Shown here piece by piece: positions 52,111 through 59,285 of a DNA stretch of 64,000 bases (positions within the stretch are counted from its first letter, which is position 1; each line of letters begins with the position of its first letter). The notes beneath the pieces were generated by a model, which saw nothing but the letters and a program-made list of their open reading frames with translations, was not told the DNA's origin and did no database searches. This DNA is from Acetobacterium paludosum (GTDB taxonomy: Bacteria; Bacillota; Clostridia; Eubacteriales; Eubacteriaceae). The stretch is taken from assembly GCF_008086595.1 (NCBI RefSeq), contig NZ_RXYA01000004.1, positions 62,001-126,000 of the forward strand, written 5' to 3'. The translations under genes and the position numbers were made by a program.

Positions 52111-52308
52111 ATGTTACCAAATGTGACGATCAAAGAAGCAGCAGAAATGCTTGGAAAATGTGAACAGTTCGTAAGACTTGGACTGCAACAGGGGGCCTTT
52201 GATTTCGGGGTAGCTGTACTCAGCAAAAATGGGAAAAAGTACAGCTACCAGATATCAAGAAGAAAATTGGAAAAGTACGTCGGCATTGAGAGATCAGAAG
52301 AACAGTGA
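52111..52308 (+). CDS. Excisionase-like HTH protein, 65 aa
   Basis: A 65-residue protein (TIKEAAEMLGKCEQFVRLGL, then a wing ending YSYQISRRKLEKYVG) with the form of phage DNA-binding/excisionase-like proteins. GAGGAGGAGATAAC precedes the ATG. Third protein of this kind in the element. Function uncertain. Confidence 0.7.
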   Translation: MLPNVTIKEAAEMLGKCEQFVRLGLQQGAFDFGVAVLSKNGKKYSYQISRRKLEKYVGIERSEEQ

Positions 52309-52353
52309 AAATAGTGAACTGGAAGTAAGCGGTCGTGAGCTGTATGAGTATTT

Positions 52354-52382
52354 GGAGGTATCCCCAACTTATGGATACCTCC
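52354..52382. repeat. GGAGGTATCC hairpin, copy 2
   Basis: Perfect 10-bp arms GGAGGTATCC/GGATACCTCC with a 9-base loop, between two small genes. Matches the hairpin at 49791-49820. Confidence 0.7.
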
Positions 52383-52423
52383 GGGGCAAATAAGCCTTTG
52401 AAAAGAAAGGATGGTTTCAAATC

Positions 52424-52615
52424 ATGAGAGAAAAAGATTATACGCTCGGGGTTGACCCTGAAGTTCAAAAGGAAACTTTGAGAAAGCTGGGATATGACAC
52501 ACCAGAAAAGATAATGGAAGCATACAACCGCCCATTTAATATCGCAATGTTTGTTGTTCCGGTTGAAGAAGTCTTAGGTAAAAAGCAGGAAGACGAAACC
52601 GAAAATGAGCTTTGA
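52424..52615 (+). CDS. Small unknown protein, 63 aa
   Basis: Not recognised. Acidic 63-residue protein (EVQKETLRKLGYDTPEKIME in the middle). AAAGAAAGGATGG stands before the ATG. Overlaps the next gene by 11 bases, which supports that both are read. Confidence 0.6.
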   Translation: MREKDYTLGVDPEVQKETLRKLGYDTPEKIMEAYNRPFNIAMFVVPVEEVLGKKQEDETENEL

Positions 52616-52790
52616 TTGTAACGACAATATTAAAGTTATCCTAGAAACATTAATATTGGCAGAAGAGGCGTTATTGAGGATTGAGAACAAAAGTGATGAG
52701 GTTTTATCTTCACTGGACTTTATTGAGGATACTATATCATGCGCCAAACTGTTAGAGAGAAACCTGCCTATAAACAAGATAATAGCATAA
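52605..52790 (+). CDS. Small unknown helical protein, 61 aa
   Basis: Not recognised. A 61-residue helical, acidic protein (VILETLILAEEALLRIENKS). It starts 11 bases inside the preceding gene. Part of a run of short phage-type genes in the same direction. Confidence 0.5.
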   Translation: MSFDCNDNIKVILETLILAEEALLRIENKSDEVLSSLDFIEDTISCAKLLERNLPINKIIA

Positions 52791-52861
52791 TTTAAATGAT
52801 TCACGGAGAGGTCCGCCCTCTCCCCAATTAAAAACTTTATTTTAGAGGAGAAAAACATTTT

Positions 52862-53107
52862 ATGGAAAACAGCAGTTTAATGGTTTTATGGAATAATGCA
52901 CTCACAAAGCCGCTTAATGAAACAGAAGAACGTAAGCGGGCAAACGAAAAATTTGTTAATTTACTGGATGAGGTTAGAAAAATTGACCAACGCTTAATGT
53001 TTGAAATTGAAGAAGCGATATCCGAACTGGAGAATATTGAAATGTATAACGCTTTTGATTTGGGGTTTCAGGAGGCTGTAGGGCTTTTGATGGGGTGCGC
53101 AAAATGA
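52862..53107 (+). CDS. Small phage-type protein, 81 aa
   Basis: An 81-residue helical protein (RANEKFVNLLDEVRKIDQRL, then AFDLGFQEAVGLLMG) resembling small prophage proteins of the DUF6809 sort. TTAGAGGAGAAAAACATTTT precedes the ATG. It overlaps the next gene by 4 bases. Confidence 0.65.
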   Translation: MENSSLMVLWNNALTKPLNETEERKRANEKFVNLLDEVRKIDQRLMFEIEEAISELENIEMYNAFDLGFQEAVGLLMGCAK

Positions 53108-53394
53108 CGGATATGGAAATGGCTTTAAAAGCGCAGCAGGAAAAAGACGAACGAATTAATATGCTTAAAACGGCAGTAAATGAAAATTTGAAACAGGCTC
53201 CGAACGCTGAAAAACACTGCGATATTTTTCTAATTTATGAAGCTGTTGGTATGATTGAATATGCCCACTTAATCGGAGATATTACAGTCAAAGAGCGAAA
53301 TTTTCTAAATGGAAAGTGTGTAAAAGCTCTTGAAGGTATTTTTGAACTTGCAAGAAGAAACAAACCAATTAAGAGAGAACTTCAGCATGTTTAA
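53104..53394 (+). CDS. Small unknown protein, 96 aa
   Basis: Not recognised. A 96-residue mostly helical protein (YEAVGMIEYAHLIGDITVKE). Its ATG overlaps the preceding stop in ATGA, which implies coupled translation. Ends 8 bases into the next gene. Confidence 0.6.
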   Translation: MTDMEMALKAQQEKDERINMLKTAVNENLKQAPNAEKHCDIFLIYEAVGMIEYAHLIGDITVKERNFLNGKCVKALEGIFELARRNKPIKRELQHV

Positions 53395-53554
53395 AGCGAT
53401 GGTAATTTACTTTGATGAAAGCCATCAAGTCCGGCCAGAAATAGTTCCGGTCAAAACAAAATCAAAAGACGAAGCTCTTAGAATTGTTTACCAGTGCTAT
53501 ATGGACAGAAAGCCTAAGAAGGGCTTACGGTTTGCTGGTGTAATAGTATTTTAA
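53387..53554 (+). CDS. Small unknown protein, 55 aa
   Basis: Not recognised. A 55-residue protein starting MFKAMVIYFDESHQVRPEIV. The ATG at 53387 overlaps the previous stop (ATGTTTAA). A longer frame upstream lies wholly within the previous gene. Last gene of the cluster, followed by a terminator. Confidence 0.55.
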   Translation: MFKAMVIYFDESHQVRPEIVPVKTKSKDEALRIVYQCYMDRKPKKGLRFAGVIVF

Positions 53555-53577
53555 TGAAAAAAGGCAGTTATATATTT

Positions 53578-53604
53578 GGCCACCCTTTGCGGTGGTCTTT
53601 CTTA
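53578..53604 (+). terminator. Terminator at the right end of the element
   Basis: GGCCACC-ctttgc-GGTGGTC stem followed by TTTCTTA. The stretch from here to the attachment repeat (about 330 bases) holds no gene, only the arm repeats. Confidence 0.7.
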
Positions 53605-53794
53605 TGCCTCTAGGAGCTGATTCTGGATAATAACGTAGGGTTTAGCTGTGTGATTATGTGTGGAGAATTAAGAGCTTAAAAGCGGCCTTTAAGGAGCAAG
53701 AACATAAAAGCCATTGTTTAAAATATTTTTTCATAATTTTTTATGTTAACATCTTTATGAATGGCTTTGCAACGGTAATATAAAACCAATACCT

Positions 53795-53816
53795 TGGTGT
53801 TTATTTGGTGTTTATT
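53795..53816 (+). promoter_or_regulatory. Right integrase arm-type repeats
   Basis: Two adjacent TGGTGTTTATT copies, identical to 36867-36888 at the left end. Confidence 0.65.
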
Positions 53817-53937
53817 TTAAATTTTTGAGTATTTTTTCATCTCTTTTCATGACATTTAATTAAAAGATAAATCGATAAAATAGCTTATTATAGCCATCTA
53901 ATGAGTTGGTGAAAGTTCATCTATTTTCATTTACTTT

Positions 53938-54005
53938 ACTGGCAGTCAGAAGGCCAGGGGTTCGAGTCCCCTCATCTCCACCAATAAGAATTGCATAAGA
54001 GAGCC
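53938..54005 (+). repeat. attR: Right attachment repeat (68 bp)
   Basis: Perfect copy of 36741-36808. It contains the 3' half of tRNA-Ala but no 5' half. Sequence beyond it continues to resemble the region inside attL (terminator, CATAAAACCCCTAG, arm repeats, integrase end). The next segment is therefore the left end of another element, not plain chromosome. Confidence 0.93.
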
Positions 54006-54063
54006 ATTGAGGTTCTCTTTTTTTTATGTCTGGATGCTGGAAGAGGTCATAAAACCCCTAGGC

Positions 54064-54085
54064 TGGCGACTGCTTGGCGACTGTT
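54064..54085 (+). promoter_or_regulatory. Arm-type repeats of the remnant element
   Basis: TGGCGACTGCT and TGGCGACTGTT in tandem, at the same place as the TGGTGTTTATT pair of the intact element but with different sequence. Confidence 0.6.
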
Positions 54086-54115
54086 TTTAAAAAAACTAAA
54101 GCCCAATAACAAAAG

Positions 54116-54318
54116 TTACTGAGCTTTACGGGCTTTTGTGACTAGAATATGATCCAGGGCATCACTGGCTTTTGCATCGGCTGAATTAATCACATGGGCA
54201 TAAATATTGCCGGTTGTGGATAAATTCGAATGACCCAACCGTGAAGATACTGTTTTGAGATCCACACCGCTGGCAATTAATATGGATGCGTTGGTGTGCC
54301 GGAGTGAATGAATGTGTA
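54116..54318 (-). pseudogene. Integrase remnant (C-terminal 67 codons)
   Basis: Translates as [20 protein letters not shown] and on to ...RKAQ, closely matching the end of the integrase at 36919. It includes the His-x-x-Arg motif and the catalytic-tyrosine region. Everything upstream of the LRH motif is missing. It joins directly to a fragment of the small acidic gene, marking an internal deletion. Confidence 0.92.
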
Positions 54319-54328
54319 TGAATTCATT

Positions 54329-54397
54329 TCAAAACTGGTCATGATCCACATTGTCTAGCACTTTGACAACGCCATTTATTTCAATATATCGGCTCAT
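54329..54397 (-). pseudogene. Broken copy of the 52-aa TA-linked gene
   Basis: Starts MSRYIEINGVVKVLDNVDHD and then stops: the Trp codon of the intact copy (TGG at QYWNEF) is TGA here. NEFI can still be read after the stop before the sequence changes into the integrase remnant. It begins four bases after the hicB stop. Confidence 0.88.
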
Positions 54398-54401
54398 TGG
54401 A

Positions 54402-54821
54402 TTACATTCGGTTGGAAACGTGCAGCTTTTCCATAAGAGCATCTTGTAATACTCTGGAAACATTGACATTTGCCTTATCTGCTTCAAGATTCAACCAATT
54501 GGGTAAGGTTACATTCCGTCTAACTGTTTTATTGTCAATTCGGCGGCGGTATTCTGAAAAGTCCACATCAACTAATGACACAATCCCACTCCCATCAGGG
54601 GCAAAAGTGCCTTTTAAGGGATCAATTTCATTGAACTTTGAAGGTGCTGGAACATCTTCACCATCGTCTTGAATCGTGATCCCCTTTAATCCAATGGCAT
54701 CACGGGCCATATCAATGGCATCAGCCATATCGGTTCCCTCTGTCAGAATTCCCAAATCTGGCACCTCTACCAGAACAATATCATCTGTTTGTGTGAAAAT
54801 CACGGGAAAAATGGTTTTCAT
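54402..54821 (-). CDS. hicB: HicB-like antitoxin
   Basis: A 139-residue antitoxin. The N-terminal HicB fold (MKTIFPVIFTQTDDIVLVEV, then GTDMADAIDMARDAIG) is followed by a C-terminal ribbon-helix-helix (KTVRRNVTLPNWLNLEADKA). The ATG at 54821 follows AGGAGGATAAACAA. A longer start reaches into hicA. It neutralises HicA and probably autoregulates. Confidence 0.9.
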   Translation of the reverse strand: MKTIFPVIFTQTDDIVLVEVPDLGILTEGTDMADAIDMARDAIGLKGITIQDDGEDVPAPSKFNEIDPLKGTFAPDGSGIVSLVDVDFSEYRRRIDNKTVRRNVTLPNWLNLEADKANVNVSRVLQDALMEKLHVSNRM

Positions 54822-54868
54822 TTGTTTATCCTCCTGGTTTGTATATTTTGCAAGTGGAAGCAGGGCTT

Positions 54869-55039
54869 TTATAAGCCCCATTTCCTCAAGATTGCTTTTG
54901 CCAGACGTTCATTGATTTCATTGTGTCGTGGGATTTCTTCTAAATCTTTACCTCTTCGGTAAACATCATGCTTCCCTCCATAACGATCAAACTCAAAACC
55001 AATTTTTTCCAGCTTTTTTATCAAGTCTCTACGTTTCAT
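54869..55039 (-). CDS. hicA: HicA-like mRNA interferase toxin
   Basis: A 56-residue double-stranded-RNA-binding-fold toxin (MKRRDLIKKLEKIGFEFDRY, then GGKHDVYRRG with the catalytic His24 and the PRHNEINERLAKAIL end). AGGAGGATACT precedes the ATG. Toxin-then-antitoxin order with hicB starting 47 bases after its stop. It lies in the element remnant and appears intact, so it may stabilise the otherwise decayed segment. Confidence 0.9.
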   Translation of the reverse strand: MKRRDLIKKLEKIGFEFDRYGGKHDVYRRGKDLEEIPRHNEINERLAKAILRKWGL

Positions 55040-55332
55040 AGTATCCTCCTGACAATTATATTATACGCACTGAATACACATTTGTCAATGAAATCAAATC
55101 ATACGACTTAATTTTTTCCATTTATACCATGCGTACAAAAAACAATTTATGACATTTACGACAATACGACAAGGAAAATGATATTCACTGGAAAGCCCAT
55201 CAATACAGACTTATTTCTACTGAAGGATGTTTTAGGAATTAAAAAAACAAACAGCGAATCAAAAGTAGGTATACAGAATGTTTGAAGTCATGGTTTAAAA
55301 TATAGTTGATTGTATTTTAAAAATTGATATTT
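55040..55332. other. Right part of the remnant element
   Basis: No gene. Contains the 64-base block homologous to 51079-51151 with three 9-bp TTTACGACA-type repeats (55146-55171). The far boundary of the remnant is not marked by another attachment repeat. Confidence 0.6.
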
Positions 55333-56340
55333 TTATAAAAATGTCTGATAATCCTCGTAGTTTTTTTGCAGCAGTTCAGGGGTATCCAAACCATATGGAC
55401 ATTTTTCTTTACACTGATTGCAATGGATACAGTTCTCGATGTTTTTCATTTTTTCCTGCCATTCCTTCGATAAAAAATTGTCCGAAGGAGCACGGCGCAG
55501 CATCAAGCTCATTCTTGCACAATTATTAATTTCAATCTCGGCAGGACACGGCATGCAGTAACCGCAGCCACGGCAAAAATTGCCTGACAGTTCTTTTCGA
55601 TCGCCTTCGATTTTCACTTTCATCTCTTCAGTAAGCCTTGGCGGACTTTCCTGGTAGGATATAAACTCATCCAGTTCGTTTTCTCTCTGTATCCCCCAGA
55701 TGGGTGCAACATGATAAAACTGACTCAGATAAGCATAGGCGGCTTTCGAATCTGTTATCAGCCCGCCGGATAAGGCTTTCATTGCAATAAAGCCCATATC
55801 ATTTGTTTTAGCAGCCTTGACAAGCTGCAAATCTTCATCGCTGGCAAGATAGCAAAATGGAAACTGCAGGGTATCATAGAGCTTGGTTTCGATGGCTTCT
55901 TTTGCGACTGACTGGCTGTGGTTGGTGATGCCGATAAAACGTATTTTCCCCTGTTTTTTTGCTTTAAGCATGGCTTCATAAAGACCGGATTCATCACCTG
56001 GTTTTGGACAGAAAGAGGGGTTGTGAAACTGATAGATGTCAATGTAATCCGTCTTCAAGTTCTTCAGACTCGTATCCAAATCTTTCCAGAAATCATCAGC
56101 TGTTTGTGCACCTGTTTTCGTGCTGATAATTATTTTTTCCCTGATCCAGGAAAAAGCGGCTCCCAGTTTTTCTTCACTATCGGAATACCATCTGGCTGTA
56201 TCAAAGTAATTCATGCCATTGTAAAATGCCTTCTGTAGCAAATAAACGGCATCCTTCATTTCGATACGTTGTATTGGCAGCGCCCCAAATCCATTTTTGT
56301 TGACAACTATTTTTGTTTTTCCTAAAATAACCTGATCCAC
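55333..56340 (-). CDS. Aldo/keto reductase with ferredoxin-like C-terminus
   Basis: A 335-residue predicted oxidoreductase. The N-terminal TIM-barrel has the catalytic-tetrad pattern (FDTARWYSDSEEKLGAAF, IISTKTG, IDIYQFHNP). The C-terminal module has CRGCGYCMPCP and CIHCNQCKEKCPYG, typical of the iron-sulfur aldo/keto reductases of anaerobes. Substrate unknown. First chromosomal gene after the mobile segment. Confidence 0.9.
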   Translation of the reverse strand: MDQVILGKTKIVVNKNGFGALPIQRIEMKDAVYLLQKAFYNGMNYFDTARWYSDSEEKLGAAFSWIREKIIISTKTGAQTADDFWKDLDTSLKNLKTDYIDIYQFHNPSFCPKPGDESGLYEAMLKAKKQGKIRFIGITNHSQSVAKEAIETKLYDTLQFPFCYLASDEDLQLVKAAKTNDMGFIAMKALSGGLITDSKAAYAYLSQFYHVAPIWGIQRENELDEFISYQESPPRLTEEMKVKIEGDRKELSGNFCRGCGYCMPCPAEIEINNCARMSLMLRRAPSDNFLSKEWQEKMKNIENCIHCNQCKEKCPYGLDTPELLQKNYEDYQTFL

Positions 56341-56384
56341 GATTTTTCTCCTTCTACCTTTACTATTTTAATCAAAACTGGCCG

Positions 56385-57254
56385 CTATATATTTTTGCGT
56401 TTATCATCAATAAAACTGACGGCATTAAGGGTTGCAACTTGGCCCTCGCCAGCGGCTTTCATATATTGATACGGTTTTCCTGAAATGTCGCCGGCAGCAT
56501 AAAGCCCGGCCACGTTTGTTTCCATATTTCTGGTCACTTTAATATGCTTCCCCTCCATTTCAAGTCCCGGCACAAGCTGTTCCGGACTTACACTGTCCCG
56601 TAAAATGAACACCCCATCTGTGGTAATTTCCCGATCCTTCAGCTCAAGCAGTTCGACTTTATCGGTTCCTTTAATACTTACCGGTGTTCCTTGAACCATT
56701 TCGATATTAGGGTTTAACGCATAGTCTCCCTTAAACATCGGGATAAAATATGTTTTTTCCACAATCTCACTGATAAAATTCGCCTCATCTATTGATTCCT
56801 GATTATAACCAATGACCGTGACAACTTTCCCCTTGAAAAATGAAGCATCACAGGTTGCGCAGTAACTGACGCCCTGACCTAAATACTCAAATTCTCCCGG
56901 CAGGGTTTTTGAGAATTCAACACCTGTTGCAATAATCACCGAGACGGCCTCATAATTATTTTCATTTGCGATTAAAGCAAAATAATCGCCCATGGCATAA
57001 ACGTTATTAATTTTTTCCGGGATTACTTCGATCCCCATTGCCGTTGCATGGTTGATAAATTTGTCTTTTAACTGTTTTCCGGTAATTTCAGGAAGTCCCA
57101 GATAATTGTCAATGATTGGTGCCTTTATTAATTTAGCACTTAGATCCTTACTCCCAAAAACGATGATATTTTTGTTTCTCAGTTTTGCATTTATTGCGGC
57201 TGATATACCAGCCGCTCCACTGCCGACGATGGCTAAATCATATCTTGTACTCAT
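56385..57254 (-). CDS. Thioredoxin reductase-like flavoprotein
   Basis: A 289-residue FAD/NAD(P)H disulfide reductase. It has the N-terminal FAD motif GSGAAGISAA (11-20), a CATC redox pair at Cys132/Cys135 and the C-terminal GLYAAGDISGKPYQYMKAAG motif. The NADPH-site region (TVIGYNQESIDEANFI) lacks the usual GGGDSA form, so it may use NADH or a ferredoxin-type donor instead. Clostridial ferredoxin- or flavin-dependent thioredoxin reductases look like this. Electron donor unproven. Confidence 0.85.
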   Translation of the reverse strand: MSTRYDLAIVGSGAAGISAAINAKLRNKNIIVFGSKDLSAKLIKAPIIDNYLGLPEITGKQLKDKFINHATAMGIEVIPEKINNVYAMGDYFALIANENNYEAVSVIIATGVEFSKTLPGEFEYLGQGVSYCATCDASFFKGKVVTVIGYNQESIDEANFISEIVEKTYFIPMFKGDYALNPNIEMVQGTPVSIKGTDKVELLELKDREITTDGVFILRDSVSPEQLVPGLEMEGKHIKVTRNMETNVAGLYAAGDISGKPYQYMKAAGEGQVATLNAVSFIDDKRKNI

Positions 57255-57497
57255 TAAAGCTCCCCTCTTTCAATTCAATTTGAGTGTTTTGTCTTTAGTT
57301 TTTTTACGGATGCTCATCCGCTTCCGTACCACCAGATACATTAATAACATTTCAATTCATGTTTGTATCTTATCTTTGCATACTACAATTTGTCGCTTAC
57401 TCTGTCAATCTTTTTTATTGAATAACAGCTGTTCTAAAAAGACTTTTGGGCGGTATTCGGTTTGACTTTTTGATTATGCTTTCATATCAGCACATGT

Positions 57498-57503
57498 TAT
57501 AAT
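57498..57503 (+). promoter_or_regulatory. Extended -10 promoter of the FAD dehydrogenase gene
   Basis: TATAAT preceded by TGT (extended -10), 117 bases before the start codon. The 365-base gap from 57255 has no gene. The leader 57515-57610 can pair (CATCAGC with CTGATG, and GTTTCT-gatgatt-AGAAAC next to the ribosome site) and may be structured. Confidence 0.5.
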
Positions 57504-57619
57504 CATTTAATATCAGTTTGAAAAAGAAACCATCAGCACCACCGGCAAATACGCATTTTGAATTTCTGGGGGATGCAAGACCGCGTGTTTCTGATGATTA
57601 GAAACCACAGGAGGATTAT

Positions 57620-59233
57620 ATGATTCGAATTTCAAATATCAAAATAGGAATCAATAAAGTCGTGGCTCGTGATGCCGAAAGGCAGGCTTTGCAAAATGCG
57701 CTGCTTTCAAGAATCGAGATCAGTCCCAAGGACTTGATTGATTTCAAAATTTTCAAAAAATCCATCGACGCCAGAAAAAAGGATGCGATTGTTTATATCT
57801 ATACCATCGATGCGAATGTTAAAAATGAAAAATACATCCTGAAAAAGCATGGCAAAAAGGATGTTGCCATCACTCCAGACTTATCCTATCGCGGTGTGCG
57901 ACCGGGAAATCAGCGTTTGGCTGAAAGACCTGTCATCATTGGAATGGGTCCGGCCGGTCTTTTTGCCGGTTTAACCCTGGCTAAGAATGGTTATGAACCA
58001 ATCATTCTTGAAAGAGGGGATGATGTCGATACACGTGCTGCCAAAATCGACGCATTTTGGGAGACTGGGATACTTGATACAAAAAGCAATGTCCAATTTG
58101 GCGAAGGTGGTGCCGGTACTTTTTCTGATGGAAAATTAACGACCCTAATCAATGACAATCGTTGTCGCACCATATTAGAAGCCTTTATTGAAGCCGGGGC
58201 GCCGGAAGAAATACTGTATCTTAGCAAACCGCACATCGGAACGGATCTGCTCAGAGAAACGGTAAAAAACATTAGAAAAGCGATTATTTCACACGGTGGC
58301 GAGGTTAGATTCCAATCGAAAGTCACCGATTTTATCATCAAAGATGGCCATCTGAATGCCCTCATCGTCAATGACAAAGAGGAACTGCCCTGCCAGATCG
58401 CTTTACTGGGAATCGGCCACAGTGCCAGAGATACCTTTGAGGCCTTACACCTTCGTGGCATTGAGATGTCCCCGAAACCTTTTTCGATTGGCGTCCGGAT
58501 CGAGCATCCCCAGGAAATCATTGATCGCGCCCAATACGGTGATTCTGCCGGACATCCTGGATTGGTGGCCGCCGATTACAAACTTTCCTATCATTCCTCA
58601 AACGAACGGTCTGCCTATACATTTTGTATGTGCCCGGGCGGCTATGTCGTTGCTGCCACTTCAGAGGAAAAAGGCGTTGTGACCAATGGCATGAGCGAAC
58701 ATCAACGAAATGGGAAAAATGCCAATGCCGCCTTGCTGGTCGGCGTACAGCCTTCTGATTTCGGCAGTGAACATCCTTTGGCGGGAGTGGCATTCCAAAG
58801 AAAGTGGGAACGGCTGGCTTTTCAGTTAGGGGGAGAAAATTATCATGCTCCGGCACAGCTGGTCGGCGATTTTCTTGCTGATCAGCCCAGTACCAAATGG
58901 GGCAATGTGAAACCGACCTATAAACCCGGTCTTGCTTTTGCTCAACTCAAGGAATGTTTACCGGATTATGTCATCGAAACAATGAAAGAAGCCCTGGTGT
59001 ATTTTGATACCAAAATCGATGGCTTTGCCATGCCGGACAGCATTATGACCGGTGTTGAAACCAGAAGCTCTTCCCCCGTCCGGATCAATCGCGATGAAAA
59101 TAATGGTTCCAATATTAAAGGTCTCTACCCGATGGGAGAGGGTGCCGGCTATGCCGGCGGTATTATGTCGTCAGCAGTGGACGGCCTGAAAACAGCCGAA
59201 AAACTGATGCAAAAGTATGCTCCTTTTAAATAG
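57620..59233 (+). CDS. FAD-dependent dehydrogenase (COG2509 type)
   Basis: A 537-residue flavoprotein. The N-terminal 85-residue RNA-binding-like domain is followed by the FAD motif GMGPAGLFAGLTLAKNG, the FGEGGAGTFSDGKLTT signature of this group and the C-terminal YPMGEGAGYAGGIMSSAVDG motif. GGAGGATTAT precedes the ATG. Substrate unknown. Common in Firmicutes as a single gene. Convergent with htpG across a shared terminator. Confidence 0.9.
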   Translation: MIRISNIKIGINKVVARDAERQALQNALLSRIEISPKDLIDFKIFKKSIDARKKDAIVYIYTIDANVKNEKYILKKHGKKDVAITPDLSYRGVRPGNQRLAERPVIIGMGPAGLFAGLTLAKNGYEPIILERGDDVDTRAAKIDAFWETGILDTKSNVQFGEGGAGTFSDGKLTTLINDNRCRTILEAFIEAGAPEEILYLSKPHIGTDLLRETVKNIRKAIISHGGEVRFQSKVTDFIIKDGHLNALIVNDKEELPCQIALLGIGHSARDTFEALHLRGIEMSPKPFSIGVRIEHPQEIIDRAQYGDSAGHPGLVAADYKLSYHSSNERSAYTFCMCPGGYVVAATSEEKGVVTNGMSEHQRNGKNANAALLVGVQPSDFGSEHPLAGVAFQRKWERLAFQLGGENYHAPAQLVGDFLADQPSTKWGNVKPTYKPGLAFAQLKECLPDYVIETMKEALVYFDTKIDGFAMPDSIMTGVETRSSSPVRINRDENNGSNIKGLYPMGEGAGYAGGIMSSAVDGLKTAEKLMQKYAPFK

Positions 59234-59242
59234 CTGCCACAT

Positions 59243-59281
59243 AAAAAGACGTTTTGCTGATAAAACACAAAACGTCTTTTT
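59243..59281. terminator. Bidirectional terminator
   Basis: AAAAAGACGTTTTG and CAAAACGTCTTTT form a 13-bp stem with U runs on both strands, serving the convergent FAD gene and htpG. Confidence 0.85.
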
Positions 59282-59285
59282 ATTT

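Noticed and set aside
53938-53986. Second tRNA gene
   Set aside because: Only the 3' half of tRNA-Ala is present. The acceptor 5' strand and D arm are missing.
36741-54005. Integrative conjugative element
   Set aside because: No relaxase, coupling protein or type IV secretion genes. The gene content is phage-like.
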